From Ustulina deusta (lineage: Eukaryota; Ascomycota; Sordariomycetes; Xylariales; Xylariaceae), in contig JAJNNX010000003.1 in assembly GCA_023159155.1 (NCBI GenBank), forward strand, positions 1,178,001 through 1,242,000: a stretch of 64,000 nt of DNA, read 5' to 3'. The translations under genes and the position numbers were made by a program. The stretch's first letter is position 1. Every line of letters begins with the position of its first letter. The notes under the pieces are model-generated. The model made no database searches. It saw nothing but the letters and a program-made list of their open reading frames with translations, and had not been told where the DNA came from. This document shows, piece by piece, positions 33,901 to 46,812 of the stretch.

Positions 33901-36900
33901 TCGAAGTTCTGGTTGAACTGTTGCATATAAGGCGAAGTTGTGCGGCCGAGGCAGGAATTAAGAATGGTAAGCGAGGGCTAAGTAATGAACTAGTTGCTTG
34001 CAATCCATAACACTGCTCTAAAAGAGTGCTTTTACTTAAGAGCTGCTAAATGCCCGCTAAAACGCAAGATATTGTCCAGTAAGTAGTAAGATCGTTTAGT
34101 TGCTTGTCATAGTCTGAACAAACAAGACGTATATGTTTGGCTCATTGCCAAAAAAAAAAAAAAAAAAAAAAAAAAAAACAACAACCCTTTTTTAAATATG
34201 GAGCTTTGTAGTAAGGATTTGGTAACCATGGACGAAAGGCCTGATCGGTGAGAAAAAGGAGAAAATGTCGACACAGCTCTTGAAGGTGCCAATTACCCGG
34301 CTACCCCAAGCGCTAAACCGACGGCCTCGGCCATAGATATCTTGGTGCACCAAAGTTTGATTACCTAGAAGGCCGTTCTGGAGAGGGAAAATTAGGAATA
34401 CTATTTCTATGCGCACTACTCTGAAGACATGAAGGAATGATGAAACCGATTTTGCGGATGCTCAGCATAGTTGTTGCGAAAGCAGCACACCTAGTACGCT
34501 GTGGGGGCAGTGCAAGTGCTCGGGCCTGACATTGCGAAGCTCACAACACAGCCTCAGATAGCCCGTCCATTTTGTTGTTGTCACGAATTTGCTTTAGCAG
34601 ACTCAGTAAGACCTCAACACCAAACCCCCAAATAGCTGCTGATAGACCTAACATTCAAGACCTCTTTTTTGGTCCTTCGTCTAGCCAATTATGCACCACT
34701 CAAGGCTTGATACTATCTTTGCGAAGATTGAAGAGTCCTTCGTTGTGACCATGCGGGGCATCGAGGAGAGAGTCAGTGGCTCGAGCCCTACTCCAATGGT
34801 ATACCTAGCTAGTACATGGTTTGTTTGTATGCAAGCCTATGCCCGCCCTATTTGCGCCTGATTTGAAAAGCTGCCAAAAATGTAACCGAGGGGGCGACGT
34901 GGCATGAAATTGCAACTTGGTCGGTTTGGAAGACGCCACCCACCATCGTTACCTTTCAAGTTCAAGCCGCAGACAGATACCTAGTATCTTGTAAAGAGAT
35001 ATTATGTGATGGTTCAATTATGGTAGAAAGTAATCTAGCTGTGAATTAGACGTCACAATAGTTAACTTGGTAGGTAGCTAGGCCGATCCGTTAACTGGTA
35101 TGTTTTAGAGGTTTTAAGTACCTACATACAAGGACCCCTCGCCATGACTGTAGTGTATGCCAATTACCTACACTACCATTTCTATTACCTAACACTCCCT
35201 CTATCCTTGAACATTAATACCGAGTGTTTAATATAGCAGGGATAAGATGCTACGGCACGTGTATATTACCTAATTAGGCAGTGCCTAGTGAGAAAAAGGC
35301 TCACACTAACACGCGTGGCATTCGCTTTGTATCCGACTTGGTCACTTCAAGCATCTTTTGCGAGAATCCACCATCTGTCGACAACTGTAAACTCAGCCCC
35401 GTCAACTGGCCATCGGCAATAAGGTCGCACTCGGGGCTATGGAGTTGGGTTCCCGGCAGCTTTTGAAACGTTGCCAAGAGTTGTCCCTTCCAACCTTATC
35501 TAGCATGCGCTGCATCGACTTTCTCCAGGATCGCAATGGGCGCATAATGAACATCTGCTCACTATCATGAAGCAGAGCCCACGAACGACATTCCAATCTT
35601 CCGTACCCTCGTTCTTATTTATCTCTGGGATTCCGAGATTCCGAGATTCCATGTTGGAGCTGTCCATTGCGATAACACCTCTTCAATTCGGGGGAAATGA
35701 GCGGGGCCGCTCTGTGTCGACCAGGCGTCGAACAAGGGCTCCCTTCCTCCCTTCCCCTCTCTCATCTCCTCTCCTCCCCTCTCCATCGTCTCAAAGACTA
35801 CAAGGTAGGGATCTGCGGACTCATATATATATATAGTGCACACCACGCTACAATAGAGCGAGAAGCGAGAGGCGAGGGCCAAGCCGGCGGTGCTCTTGCA
35901 GTCGTTTGAGTGCTAGCTATACTCTAGATATGTTGAGTCCTGTTCTCTTCATCCGATGTGGCGAAAGGGATCCGGGAGATGAACCGGGCTTCTGGAACCG
36001 GCTTTACACATTTTGGCATGAATGATCCTCTGCGCTACCCGCCGCTTCTCTCGCCCCTTACATAAACATACGAGGCCCTATCTCTACTGCACTGCTGTTG
36101 GCGCTGCCCATGGGTTTACTGATGTTCGCCAGAATCCAGGTACTGAGCTCGTGGTGTAGCATAGTGTACCCGCACATATAGTACCGGTAGTACACTACAT
36201 GGGTATTATATGCGCTACTTCCGGAACGGGAGTATACATTAGCTGCTATAGTGTGGTACCGTACCAAGATAGGGATGATGAGTCGACCATTCGCTGCACT
36301 GGTCCGGCTCGTTTGTTCAGACTTCTCCCCTGCACTTGCGATACCACGTACTAACAAAGCTTAAAATGGTTGTGCGGGCTGTCAATCCACGTTGTCATCG
36401 TGCATAATAGACAGCCATATGCCTTGCAGTCTACCATGTGCAGTGCGGATAGGAACTGCAATAACATGGTGTGCGATAATTACTTCGTTATGCGCTTAGG
36501 GTGGTTTTGTCACCCAGCACATCGAACGATGGACGACTTAAACCAATAAGAAGCAAGCGCGTTTCATGAATTCCTTGTCGAGAGGGTGCTGAGGCGACCA
36601 CCCTTGTCGGACCCCGGCCTATATGATGCGGCTAAGCAGGGCTATCCCGGCTGGTCTTCCCTAAGAGTCCTCCGAGTCCCTTCATCAGTAAATGAACGAA
36701 CCCTGGATTATGGAGCGGACGGGGACGGTATGTCGGGCACCGTCTCATGTTGTGCTGCCATACACTACAAGACCCGGCGAGGTCCCGGTGTCTGAAGAGA
36801 TTCGATCCAACGGGGATCTTCTTTTTCCTTCACTTCTTGTTCGTTTGCGGTGCAACCTATCGTTTCTTTCGCCTTTATTTCTTCTTACGCTCGCTAGAAG

Positions 36901-37201
36901 TTTAGCTTCGCTTCGAATTTGATGTCTTTAATAATACCCCATCTATACTAGGTAAATAGAGTAGCATCATAGACAGGATGGAGCAGGTTATAAGTCTACC
37001 CAGAAATAGTGGGAAGAACTCATACAGATATACATACGAAGATGAGGGGCCCGTACGAAATGTCGAACGAATGTCGAGGTAAATTTGAACCTGGTTGGCG
37101 AATGTTTCTCTCGTCATCTAACCTTCGATAGTATCCAAGAACTCACCGAGTATACGAACTCAAGGTCGGGCCTGGCGTCGAGAAGCACAAAATCGACGTT
37201 G
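33901..37201. other. AT-rich gene-poor spacer
   Basis: The DNA continues AT-rich to about 35.3 kb, then becomes mixed. It includes a 29-nt A run (34150-34178). A short frame at 34691-34810 (MHHSRLDTIFAKIEESF) has no recognised family. Further decayed sequence from the NLR relic may extend here, but I could not read it. The right end holds the leader of the DUF6536-like gene. Confidence 0.4.
34150..34178 (+). repeat. 29-nt adenine homopolymer
   Basis: An uninterrupted run of A's at 34150-34178, just right of the NLR relic. It could be the tail of an old retroposed copy on the plus strand, or a slippage tract. No coding retroelement segment was recognised to its left on that strand. Confidence 0.75.
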
Positions 37202-39123
37202 ATGTGGCCGTTTCACCACCGGAACACCTCAGAGTCCCCTTCGACGTCGAGATCTAGTCGACTGGGAAGGTTTCGCTCCGGAACTTGGAATTCTCGAAGC
37301 ATCCTTCGGTCGCTTGATGTTCGTTCGCTTGATGATACGGCCAGCATTGACCAAAGCCTTGTTCCCGACTATGTGATCAATTTTATGAGGGGAGAGACAC
37401 CCGAAAGTTTGGCCAGGAAAAAGGAAGCGAGGCAATGGGGTGAACGTCGTGTCACGGTCACGCCTCGACGAGACACTTTCTCCTCCCATCTCGTGGAGTT
37501 GAGCAATCACTTCACCTCAAGCGGAGGAGGCCCCTCAGGCAACGGCAGCGAACGGAGTGATTTACGGAGGCATTTTACAGGATGGCGAGGCGGCATCGTA
37601 TACAACACGCTCTTGTCATTTTTAATATTGGTCGTCGGCATCATCAGTTTGATATTAGTCGTCACCAGGACAAAAGTATTCTCGGGACAATTAGCAATCT
37701 ACTCGGGGGACTGCTCGACAGCGACTCGGATCAATATAGGGGTGCATGTCGTTATCAACGTCTTCACCGTCGTTCTTCTCGCCGGAGCGAATTACGTTTT
37801 CCAGGTCCTCACGAGCCCAACGAGGCGCGAGATCACCGAGGCGCACGATCGAAAACAATGGCTCGACATCGGAGTGTGTTCGTTACGGAATTTCCTCCAC
37901 GTATCGGGATTCCGGGCGGCATTGGCAGCCGTGATCATGCTTGTCGCCATCGCACTCCAAGTAATGTAAGCCTAAAATTGCTGACTGAGCATCCGAGCGA
38001 ACATGGCAATCCCCGAACTAACGACCGACATCTTAGTTATAATGCAATAATCTTCTTCACCCAAAACTCGCAGGACAAATGTGCCGTCAACGTCAATGGC
38101 GCATTGCTCGCCATCGTGGCACTTTTAAACATCGTACTGGTCATCACCATGGCCGTCATCCTCACCAGATCGACCTTCGATCCCCTCGCCACCCTCGGCG
38201 ACGCCATCCGCTCGTTCCTCCGCGTCCCAGATGCGACGACGGCCGATGCGTCCCTGCTGACTAAGACAGACCTCCAGCAAGGCCGATGGGGCGCGGACGC
38301 AACCAAGCAATACACGCCAAGGAGCCACTACTGGCTCGAGGCGCCCTCCCTCACGCGCTGGGTCCTCACGATCCTCTCCTGGCTCGTAGTGGCGGGTCCA
38401 ACAGCGGCCGCCATCGCGCTGATGGCGCGCGCCTCGAGCGAAGGCATCAGCACGCGCTTCGGGACGGCGACGCCGGAAACGACGTTCGCGTTCCCGGCCC
38501 GCGTGGAAGCGACCCAGCTCGCGCTCGTGGCGGCTCTGCCGCAGCTTCTCCTCGGCATCCTCTACCTCTCGGCCAACGCGCTCCTGACGACGTATTTCCT
38601 CTCGCACGAGCTCTCCCTCTTCGCGCTGCGCCCGCGCTCCCTGCGCGTCTCGTCCAACCCCGCCGGCACCCAGACCGCAAGTCTGTACCTGTCCCTGCCG
38701 CGCCCCGTGTCCTGGTTCCTGCTGGCCACCTTCGCGGCCCTCGGCTTCGTCCTCAGCCAGGCCGTGTTCGCCATCGTCCCGCCGACGACGACGGCGACGC
38801 CCAGCATCGCGTTCAACACGCAGGCGCTGCTGATCCTCATCGTGCTCCTCGCCGTGGTCCTATTCGCCATCCTCGGCCTCGGCCTCCGCCGCACCCCGGC
38901 GAACGACGCCAACGCCGGCAACCCGCTCGTGTTAGCCGGCGGCGTCAGCAGCGCCCTCGTCAGCGCCCGCTGCCACGCCCCGCGCGGCGAGGGCCAGGGC
39001 GAGTTCTGGCTCGGCCCCGTCATGTGGGGTGTCGTGGAAGAACCCACGGAGGCGGCGCCCGGACGGTGCGCGTTCACGGATAACGCCGTCGGCGTCCTGG
39101 ATCCGGAGAGGGAATATGCTTGA
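37202..39123 (+). CDS. DUF6536-type multi-pass membrane protein
   Basis: Two exons, 37202..37965 and 38037..39123, encode 616 residues. The 71-nt intron (GTAAGC start, ACTAAC branch site, TCTTAG end) turns LQV plus AT/T into LQVIYNAIIFFTQ, which agrees with the family's IPLHLLYNSAVF-type junction. Marks of the DUF6536 domain are GWRGGIVYNTLLSFLILVVG, then GDCSTATRINIGVHVVINVF, a SPTRREITEAH stretch and WLDIGVCSLRNF. About seven to eight hydrophobic helices follow, with a Ser/Arg-rich cytosolic N terminus of about 150 residues. The frame opens at a TTG upstream; I chose the ATG at 37202 (MWPFHHRN). The second exon is very G/C-rich at third positions. No function is established for this family that I can cite. 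It resembles proteins of unknown role found in fungal clusters, and I infer a plasma or organelle membrane location. Confidence 0.82.
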
Positions 39124-39178
39124 TCCTACCCACCCTACCCCATACTATACTCTCTTATCCTATCCTATCCTATCCATC

Positions 39179-39217
<39 letters not shown>

Positions 39218-40349
39218 GTATGTGCATCAGGCGCTTCGGACTCCGGATAGGATCGAGAATAATTACTTACTTACTTACTTACACAAACCCGCGGAATCGG
39301 CAAAAAAGCGGGGACTCGGGCGAAAAATTCTCAATTTAGGCGCGGAAGTGGTTCTTTCTTGTATTGGATATTTATTTGATGGACATTATTATCATCGCCA
39401 TCATCGCCATCATCGTCATCATCATTACCATCATCATCGTCATATATGGAGGGCTGGATATTGTATACCCTATTTTTTTTTTTCTTCCGTAGTCAAAAGT
39501 AAGTCTAGACGACTTAACCAAACCAAAACCTAGGTTAGCTAGCTAGGTGCGTGCCGAGCGAGCGTGTAGATGCGAATACATATACCTCGTCAATTCGTAT
39601 CGTGTTCATTTAGGCACCTATCCGCCACCCTCGTGCGTGTTCCAATGTTCTTGTTTTTTACTTTCTTCTTCTTCTTCTATTTTGTAATGGCCGTGTTCAA
39701 GTTTCTCACCGAGGGACTGTGTGCATCGGGTATGGAGAGGCTCGCACGCGCATGTCTACTAGGTAAGTCGAGCATCTCCACCCACGCCGGGGTTGAGCTA
39801 GCTCCCCTGAATCGCACGTTTCAGGTGAGGCGCTTCTATTAAGTTTCTCGTGCGTTGGTGAGCGCTCCGAACAAGGAATTGTTATCGCTATAAACAAGGC
39901 ACAGAGAACAAGAGAATCTTGCATAGTGCTCTCTCGGAGCAAGCAGTAAAGTAGTATACATATGCTATATTCACCTGCCGACACATATATCCTAACAAGC
40001 CCCAATGAACGCCGCGCTCGACTCGATCATGTATTTATCCCGCGTAGCCTCAGCCCAGTCCTGCCGGTTTGTTTGGGCTGGGAGGGCAAAGAAGAGTATT
40101 GACGCCGTACACCAATGCTTCCAAATTTTGATTGATGCATACCCTTGACCAAGGGAGGAGTCGTGCGATTGTTGACAAGAATGGTTAATGGATGTGTTTG
40201 TTTTGTTCGAGATGCCCACCTCTTCCTCAGGGATCATATCCCCACAGCTTTCTATTTAGAAATGATTCACCCTAGTATAATTCGCACGGGCGATCATGAT
40301 GGGGTAGTTTTCCACTGCTGCAAGCGAAGCGACCGGCCAATATACCTTG
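39124..40349. other. Convergent spacer with microsatellites
   Basis: It begins with a TCCTA array (39152-39175) directly after the DUF6536-like stop codon, followed by a 32-nt TC run (39182-39213), a TTAC array (39263-39281) and an ATC/CAT-rich array (39388-39442). The rest holds no recognised gene. It forms the shared 3' side of the DUF6536-like and Mhp1-like genes. Confidence 0.55.
39152..39213 (+). repeat. TCCTA and TC microsatellites
   Basis: A short (TATCC)n array is followed almost directly by an uninterrupted 32-nt CT dinucleotide run. Both sit 30 to 90 bp after a stop codon, so they are probably in the 3' untranslated region. Confidence 0.85.
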
Positions 40350-43300
40350 TTATTCAGCAACAGCCTCCTCATCGACAACCGCGCTCTCTTGCGCTAGATC
40401 AGCCTTCAGTCCATTCGGCTCAACCGTAATATTAGCCCGCGCTTTCTCCTGACTCTCGAGGAAGACATCCCAGTACCAGGGATCCTTGTCCCGTAGTAGT
40501 TTCCATATGTTGTCCTTATCTTCTTCAAATGCTTTCACGATACCTTTCTCCTCAACCCGTTTCCGAATCTCTTCGTAGTCTTCCATGAGATCTTCCATAA
40601 GACTTGTGACCAGTTGCACGTGGTGCGGGTTATTGCTGATTTCCTCGTCACTGTTGAGAATATTAAATTGCATTTGCGACATGAAGCTCCGACGGAATTT
40701 ATGACCGACGCGAAGAGCACGACCTTCTTCCGCGGAGAAAGCTTTTGATGTGTGCGAGATAATAGAACTAGAACGTGAGCGGATGGGAGGGCGCAATGCT
40801 GTTTCGACATCTTCAGTATCCGACAGAGCGAAGGTCTCGATTTCCGGGGGTTCCGGAGTGGTACCCGATTCTGGAGCGGTGGAACTGAGATCTGATGTAA
40901 CTTCACTTGGATCATCCGACTGTCGCGTATCTGGAAATTCATCTTCAAAGCGATTGATAATCCCCTCGATCGTCTGATCAAGGAAAACCAAGCGATCTGA
41001 GACATCATTAGCTATACGATCGAATAGGCTAAGAGAATGAACTGAACTCACGGTAGTTGCCTAGATCCTCTTTAACAGATGCCTTGGCACTGGCTAGTGC
41101 GGGCTGCAGGCGTGCTCGAATTTTTCGCGCGGTGGCCAGCAAATGTTTGGACATATCCTTGGCCTTCCCGGGAGGTAATTGTGATCGAGTTGTCGCAGCT
41201 CCGTCCTCAAGCTCCCGTGTAAACTCGCCAGATTGTCGCCCTGAATCGTTACCCCGGTTCTTCAAGACGCAAGCAAGGGCCTTGGCGACCCCAGTACCAC
41301 CAATAACATAGTCCTCGTCTGGCGCCAATTCGGAGTCATCATCTTCGGCTACTGTAGGATAATCTTCCTCATGGCCTACAATATGGCGGAGAACATCGGG
41401 ATATTTCTCAAGTTTCAGAGCCGAATCAGTGGTGGAGGAATCTCGAATATCAGGAACTCCTTGCAGATTCCGCATTGTGTACACTACTACACGGTTGGCC
41501 AACGCCTTGAGGAGCTCTCCAGATTCCGAACTTGGGTCGTCAATGTCGATCTTAACTAATGTTTTGGATACCCGAACGGCGGCCAGTAATGAAGTATACA
41601 ATGCGCACGCTTCTTCTTGCATATCCTCTGTTCTGGCATCTGCAAGGCGGACCAAATCTGGATTTTCAAGGAGATTAATATGGGCGAGGGACTTGACCTC
41701 AGGTAGAATCTCAGCTAGAGCAATCGCTTGTTCGGAAGATAAGGAAACATCGGCGAGGTGCAACCTCCTTAGGCTATCCAGGTGAGGGAGATATCTAAGA
41801 ACAACGAGTTAGTGATAGTTTACGCTGTCAGTTTTTAACCAAACTCACCGGCGAAGTATGGAGATGGCACTAGGCTCCGATTCAAAGAGAGCGTGATTGT
41901 GTGAGAGATCAAAGAATTTGAAGTTGGTGAGTTTCGATAACTTTGGGAAGAGTTTGCATAAGGACGCAGGGTTCAGATTGCAATTGGCAAGACTGAGTGC
42001 CCATAGTGCATCGTTACTGTCAATAGCACTAGCTATCATCTGGACATGGTCTTTGAGATCATTCCCGCCAAGGTCGAGACCCTCACACTGGGCGGTGCGT
42101 AGATACCTTACGACATGCTCCACTCCGACAGCATCAAGGCTATTATGCGACAACCCCAGTCTCGACACTCCTGATTTCAGCACCCCATCAATAATACATT
42201 GAAGCTGGCTTGACGTCAATCCTGTAGCGCCTAGGTTGAGCAGCTCGAGTTCCGGGCCGGCCAGACGATCTGCGAGACACTTCGATAGGAGCGATGACAT
42301 ATCAAGAGGCGCAGGCGCAGGTGCACTATGTCCATGATGGCTAAGATGGTGGTGAAGCACTTTGGCCGGCTCTATTGCCGCAGGAAACTGTATGCCTGAA
42401 AGGTCTAAACACTTGATGGAACGACACATGTGAATAAACAAGCAGATATGCTTCCAGCCGTCTACACCAATTTTGTTGTTTTTGAGGACTAGTCGCTCAA
42501 CGACACTACCTTGTGGTGCCAAGTCGCTCGGTTTGGTCGCTGATCTGCGGCGCTTCATATTCGGCTTTCTAGTTGCGAGAAGGCCGGCTAAAATGACACG
42601 CACACCCTCATCCGTCAGATCGCAGTTTTCCAAGTAGACTTCTCGAAATGGAACCACAGCGAGAAAATCTCCCAGTGTGGCCAGATCCTGCAATGATAAG
42701 TAGTATCCAGTAAGATCCAATTTCTCAACAATGCCATCAGGGCAGCTTTCGGTTGTCTTCGGAAGTTGAGCCGTAACCTTGGTAAGTATGTCGGCTTCTC
42801 GTAGTTGACAACATCTTCGGTATATCCTTGCAGGGCTCATGGTAGGTATTCCATGACGCGGTGATGAGTGAGTCGATGTAGACATGTTTTCGGTGGAAGA
42901 ATCGCTATCAAGATGGATTTCCATAGGAATAGCTCCTTTCTCTAGAGCCTCCCTCCGTTTTTGCTCCTTCTTGGCTTTCCGCTCTGCTTCACTTTTCTTT
43001 TTCTTTTCCTTTCGCCGCGAATTGTCCTTCTCAGATTTTGGCTCTTTCGCCAGTTCGGTGGGTGATTCTTCCTGTCTCCCGTTGACAGCCGTAGTACCCT
43101 CCTTTTCGGTTTCTTTAGGTACTAATTCACCAGTAGCTTTAACGACGCCACCTTTCTCCTTTTTCTCCACAGTAGCCTTCGACTCTCTCAGAGCTAGTCC
43201 CTCACTCCTTTCGGCCGACTTCAGCTTATCGCTCTTTTCTGTGCCTGCCTTGGACGGCGTCTCTTCATCGGCATATTTGGGCATTGGCGCGATCTCGACA

Positions 43301-44117
43301 TCAACGCAGAATGCAACGCGGCGCAGCTTGGCCTGGTGAAGTTCGTTCAAGCGACACCTTTCCCGATTCTTGTCGACATTTAAAATCCTCCGCTCGACGA
43401 GGCCATGGCTTGCTCTTGTACCACTAATAGCTGTATTGGATGACGATAGGCGGCGAAATACACTCAGCAGCCCCGGCTGGCCACTCCTCGGGGGCGCAGG
43501 AATGTAAGGGGCATCCCCGCTTTGCCGTGCTGCGTGAGGAAGAACAGCATTTTTGTTCGGTGTAATCTTGGGGAGAGGGGTTACATCATCGGCATCAGTA
43601 TCGGACTTGGGTGGCGGGTTTGGCGCCTGACTCTGGGCGTTCGAAGGCGAACCGGAGAATTTAGACGAGATGCTGGAAAACCAAGAGCCCCTCCTCTGTG
43701 GTGGTGTGCCATTGAGACCCGTGGATGGTTCATTCGACAAGCTCCTTGCTCTACCTCCTCGTTGCGGAATGGGTTTCGCAGGCGTGGATGATTGCGTTGA
43801 ACTCGGGTTCGGCGGTGGTGTTGGAGCGGCAGGGGAGGGCGAAGGAGAGGCCGCTTTCCCATTGGCTTTGGTCGGGGTCACGGACTCGACAGGAAGAGTC
43901 GAAGGGGATGCGCCGTGGTCGGACTGTGACGGAGCAGTCGCATGGTGCCCATTTCGGTGCAGAATATCTAACATAAAACGAAATCCAGTTAGCGCGAGCA
44001 ATATGTACGGGTATGGTCAAGATTCGGCATCGATGGGCACGCAAGCCACACACCACCGAGAAGAATATACACACCTTTACCGTGGGTCATCCAGCTCACA
44101 TCCAATACATGCTCCAT
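40350..44117 (-). CDS. mhp1: Mhp1-like cell wall biogenesis / microtubule-associated protein with LRRs
   Basis: Four exons (44117..44075, 43967..41849, 41794..41052, 40996..40350) sum to 1183 residues. The 107-nt intron 1 joins MEHVLDVSWMTHGK to DILHRNGHH, which fixes the start at 44117 and not at the inner ATG 43974. Introns 2 and 3 are 54 and 55 nt. Diagnostic is the block GQPGLLSVFRRLSSSN, then GLVERRILNVDKNRERCRLN, then KLRRVAFCVDVEIAPMPKYA, recalled from fungal Mhp1 proteins. A Lys/Glu-rich charged stretch (about 300-360) follows, then leucine-rich repeats (KLDLTGYYLSLQDLATLGDF, RLVLKNNKIGVDGW, GLDLGGNDLKD, FKFFDLSHN, LRRLHLADV). The end is a short acidic and coiled region. Yeast Mhp1 binds microtubules; in filamentous fungi homologues are annotated with cell-wall biogenesis. 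I infer a scaffold role linking cytoskeleton and polarised growth. Confidence 0.88.
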
Positions 44118-46812
44118 CTCGACTTAACAAGACCTGGACTTCTATGCAGAGGTTAAATTATCGGGCAAGGACAACAAGGTTGTATTATACACGATGGGTC
44201 TCAGAGAATGCTTGGCTAGGATTACCTCACACCACCCAGCCGATCCACGACGCCTTTAGTTTATCCTAACCCCGGGGGGTCCGGGGTACTTCAACTAGGC
44301 AGTCGGTACCGAGGGTGCCCGACAAGAAGATGAAGGCTAGTGATATGCAGGGTTCCGGGAAAGGTGCGTAGGGGTGCGTAGGGGCGGACCCGAGGATCCA
44401 AGAACCGAGGACCGGGGACGGCAACAGGACCGGCGACTTGGAAGCAAATGTTGCGGGCTGCGATTCCAGAGAATGGATTGTATTCGGTGCGAGGTGGGAA
44501 ATGCGAGGTTTCCTAGAGGGTTATTGTCAAAAGGGCGACCAACAATCCATACGTTGGGACATCATATTCGCTGAGGGTTGAGGAGGATGGCTGGGGGTGG
44601 TGCGCGAGAGCTCACGATGACGTTCGCGAGAAGTGGGTTGTGGTTGACAGACGGTGTCTTAATTCAATTAAAACATTGCAGTGCCGGAGTGGGCTGATAT
44701 AGCAGCAGCAGGCTACCCGCACTACACAAAGTAGCGCAAACAGCGGTGGCTAGACTTGGTAAATTACACTACCTGGCGAGTCTTCCCGGATAGGTAGTGT
44801 GCGCTAGTCATTGGCCGACCCTGGTTGTCAGCTAAGAAAGGATGAGATGAGCAGCATGAGGAGGTGGAGCGCAAGTCTGCCTACCTAGGTCAACAGGTTC
44901 TGCTATTTATTGATACAACGTACCGGTACTACACAGCAGGTAACAGATACCTCTTTTAGCTATGATGTAGCGTGCATAATTGAATCCTGTTGTTGTCGTT
45001 CTACATCCCTGTACGCAGCTTCAAAGGAACACAGTGCATCTGTAACGGCTCTTGACTGTGCGATTACAAACGTACTTGTAGGACCTATACGATACGGCAC
45101 CATACTTGTGTGTATGTAACATGCCTCCCAGACTACATGTAGGCAGCTCCTTAACTTGGTGTAGAGTAATATGCCTATCTTCGCCTGCTTTTCTGGGGTT
45201 TCACAGCACCGAGTCCGAATCACCTGTTCAGAATATGCATGTATGTAGGCCTAGAATCTATGGCCAAAGGAAAAGTCGCTGCGAGAACAACAAGCACGCT
45301 GCTCTTTGGCGGGCTAGATTCTCTCCACTCCCTAATAATTCCACGCTACTTACCTGCCTAACCCAAGTACTTATACCTACCTAACTTAGTACCTCTATAC
45401 GTACTTACCTTTTAGTATGGGTAGCTTGAGGAGAGGAGGGCACCAAAAGGAGGGGTCTGTCATGGTTGATTTCACGTGGACATCCAGCTTCTCTCCCCAC
45501 ATGCAAGCTCCTATCTATCTACCTAACCTTAGGCAGTTGACCATCCCACTCAAGTGCTAGGTAAAGTTTCCATCCATGTCCCTTCGACCGGCTTTGTTCA
45601 TGAATCAGTCTGATAAAAGTGTAGCATACTTATGCGATTTATGAGCTTAGTAGTTCCAGCTAACTTGCCCGTCTCAAACCGCTAGACTCCTTACGCGCTT
45701 GCTAGCAAAGCCCCAGCTTTTTAGGGAAACATACTAACTCCAAAGGGGCCATGATTTGCCACCGACATACATACATATTAGGTCGTACCGTCTATCTAGT
45801 GCCCTCTGTGAAAGCGGATTCCTGCAACGCAACACCATGACAGCACTTCACCGCGCCTAGACTCACCGCGGTATAGTTGTCTCTGTCCTATCCTTTCTCC
45901 GCCTTTCCTTGCCCGACAGTCAGTCCTCGCTTGCAGTATATCTAAGTGGATCACACAAGATCAGATCAAACCAGACGTCCGATTTTATTGCGCAGCCTCT
46001 GCCTACTATCGTCACCTCTGATTACCTACCTAGATAGCAAATGCAAAGATAGCTGATGACGAGAATGGGGTTACAATTAGAGTTCCTCCCTTGCATGCTT
46101 CTGGCCCCCCACCATCGTCAGGCCATCGCCACTACGAATGATATCTTCAGATGATGGTCTGGGACTTTTATCCCTTTGGCTCTGCAGGCCTGCACTCTCC
46201 ATTTCTCATGCAGTCAAAAAAAAAGTCTGGCGCCATCAGCTCGCTCACGTGTCTCGTCTCATCATTCCTGTTCTGTGCCATGCTATCCTCAATGATGTTC
46301 CACAATCTTGCCATACGACGGCCCAAACCCACACGGCAATGTGCGGCGTTCAAAGACATAGACAAAGACGAGTCACGTGGAAGGGGAGGTTCTTTATGCC
46401 AGTAGCTTCAGCTTCACGGGGGAACCGATCATCACAAAGGATCTATTGGTTCACGGTTAAAATGGGTATGGGTTCGCATCCTATTAGCGCTAGGCCTGGC
46501 TTTTTTGTGGTCACCCTCCTTTTATCACATGCACCACTGAGAGTCTCTGCCGACCTTGTCATATTCTTATCCGTCTGTCAGATGTAAAGCGTGCATGAAA
46601 GGTTATTGCGACGATTTCCCCATGCGAAGTCCCCCTTTCCCAGCCCTGACATCATTGCTCCCTAACCCAAGTCGCGTTCTAACAAGCAATGCTGCGTCTC
46701 GTCCATAATGGCCCTGTAAGGCTTGTTGGACATGTCTCAAGTCCTCTTTTTGTGTGGATTTTCTTATAAGCTCGTGGTCTGTTCCTGTGTCGAAGGCTCC
46801 TCTGGCGATATC
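44118..46812. other. Intergenic spacer of 2.7 kb
   Basis: The first part should hold the Mhp1-like promoter and leader. From 44.9 kb onward it contains many CTACCTA-type motifs (around 45350-45420). A 149-codon frame at 46138 begins with a real ATG but shows no motif and overlaps frames on the other strand. No RNA gene was recognised. Confidence 0.4.

Noticed and set aside
37582..38036. Continuation of the second DUF6536 exon frame to the left of the intron
   Set aside because: This frame left of 38037 is the shadow of exon 1 in another phase; the intron 37966-38036 explains the frame change.
46138..46587. 149-codon plus-strand frame starting with a true ATG
   Set aside because: No motif, mixed composition, and overlapping minus-strand frame; looks like chance.
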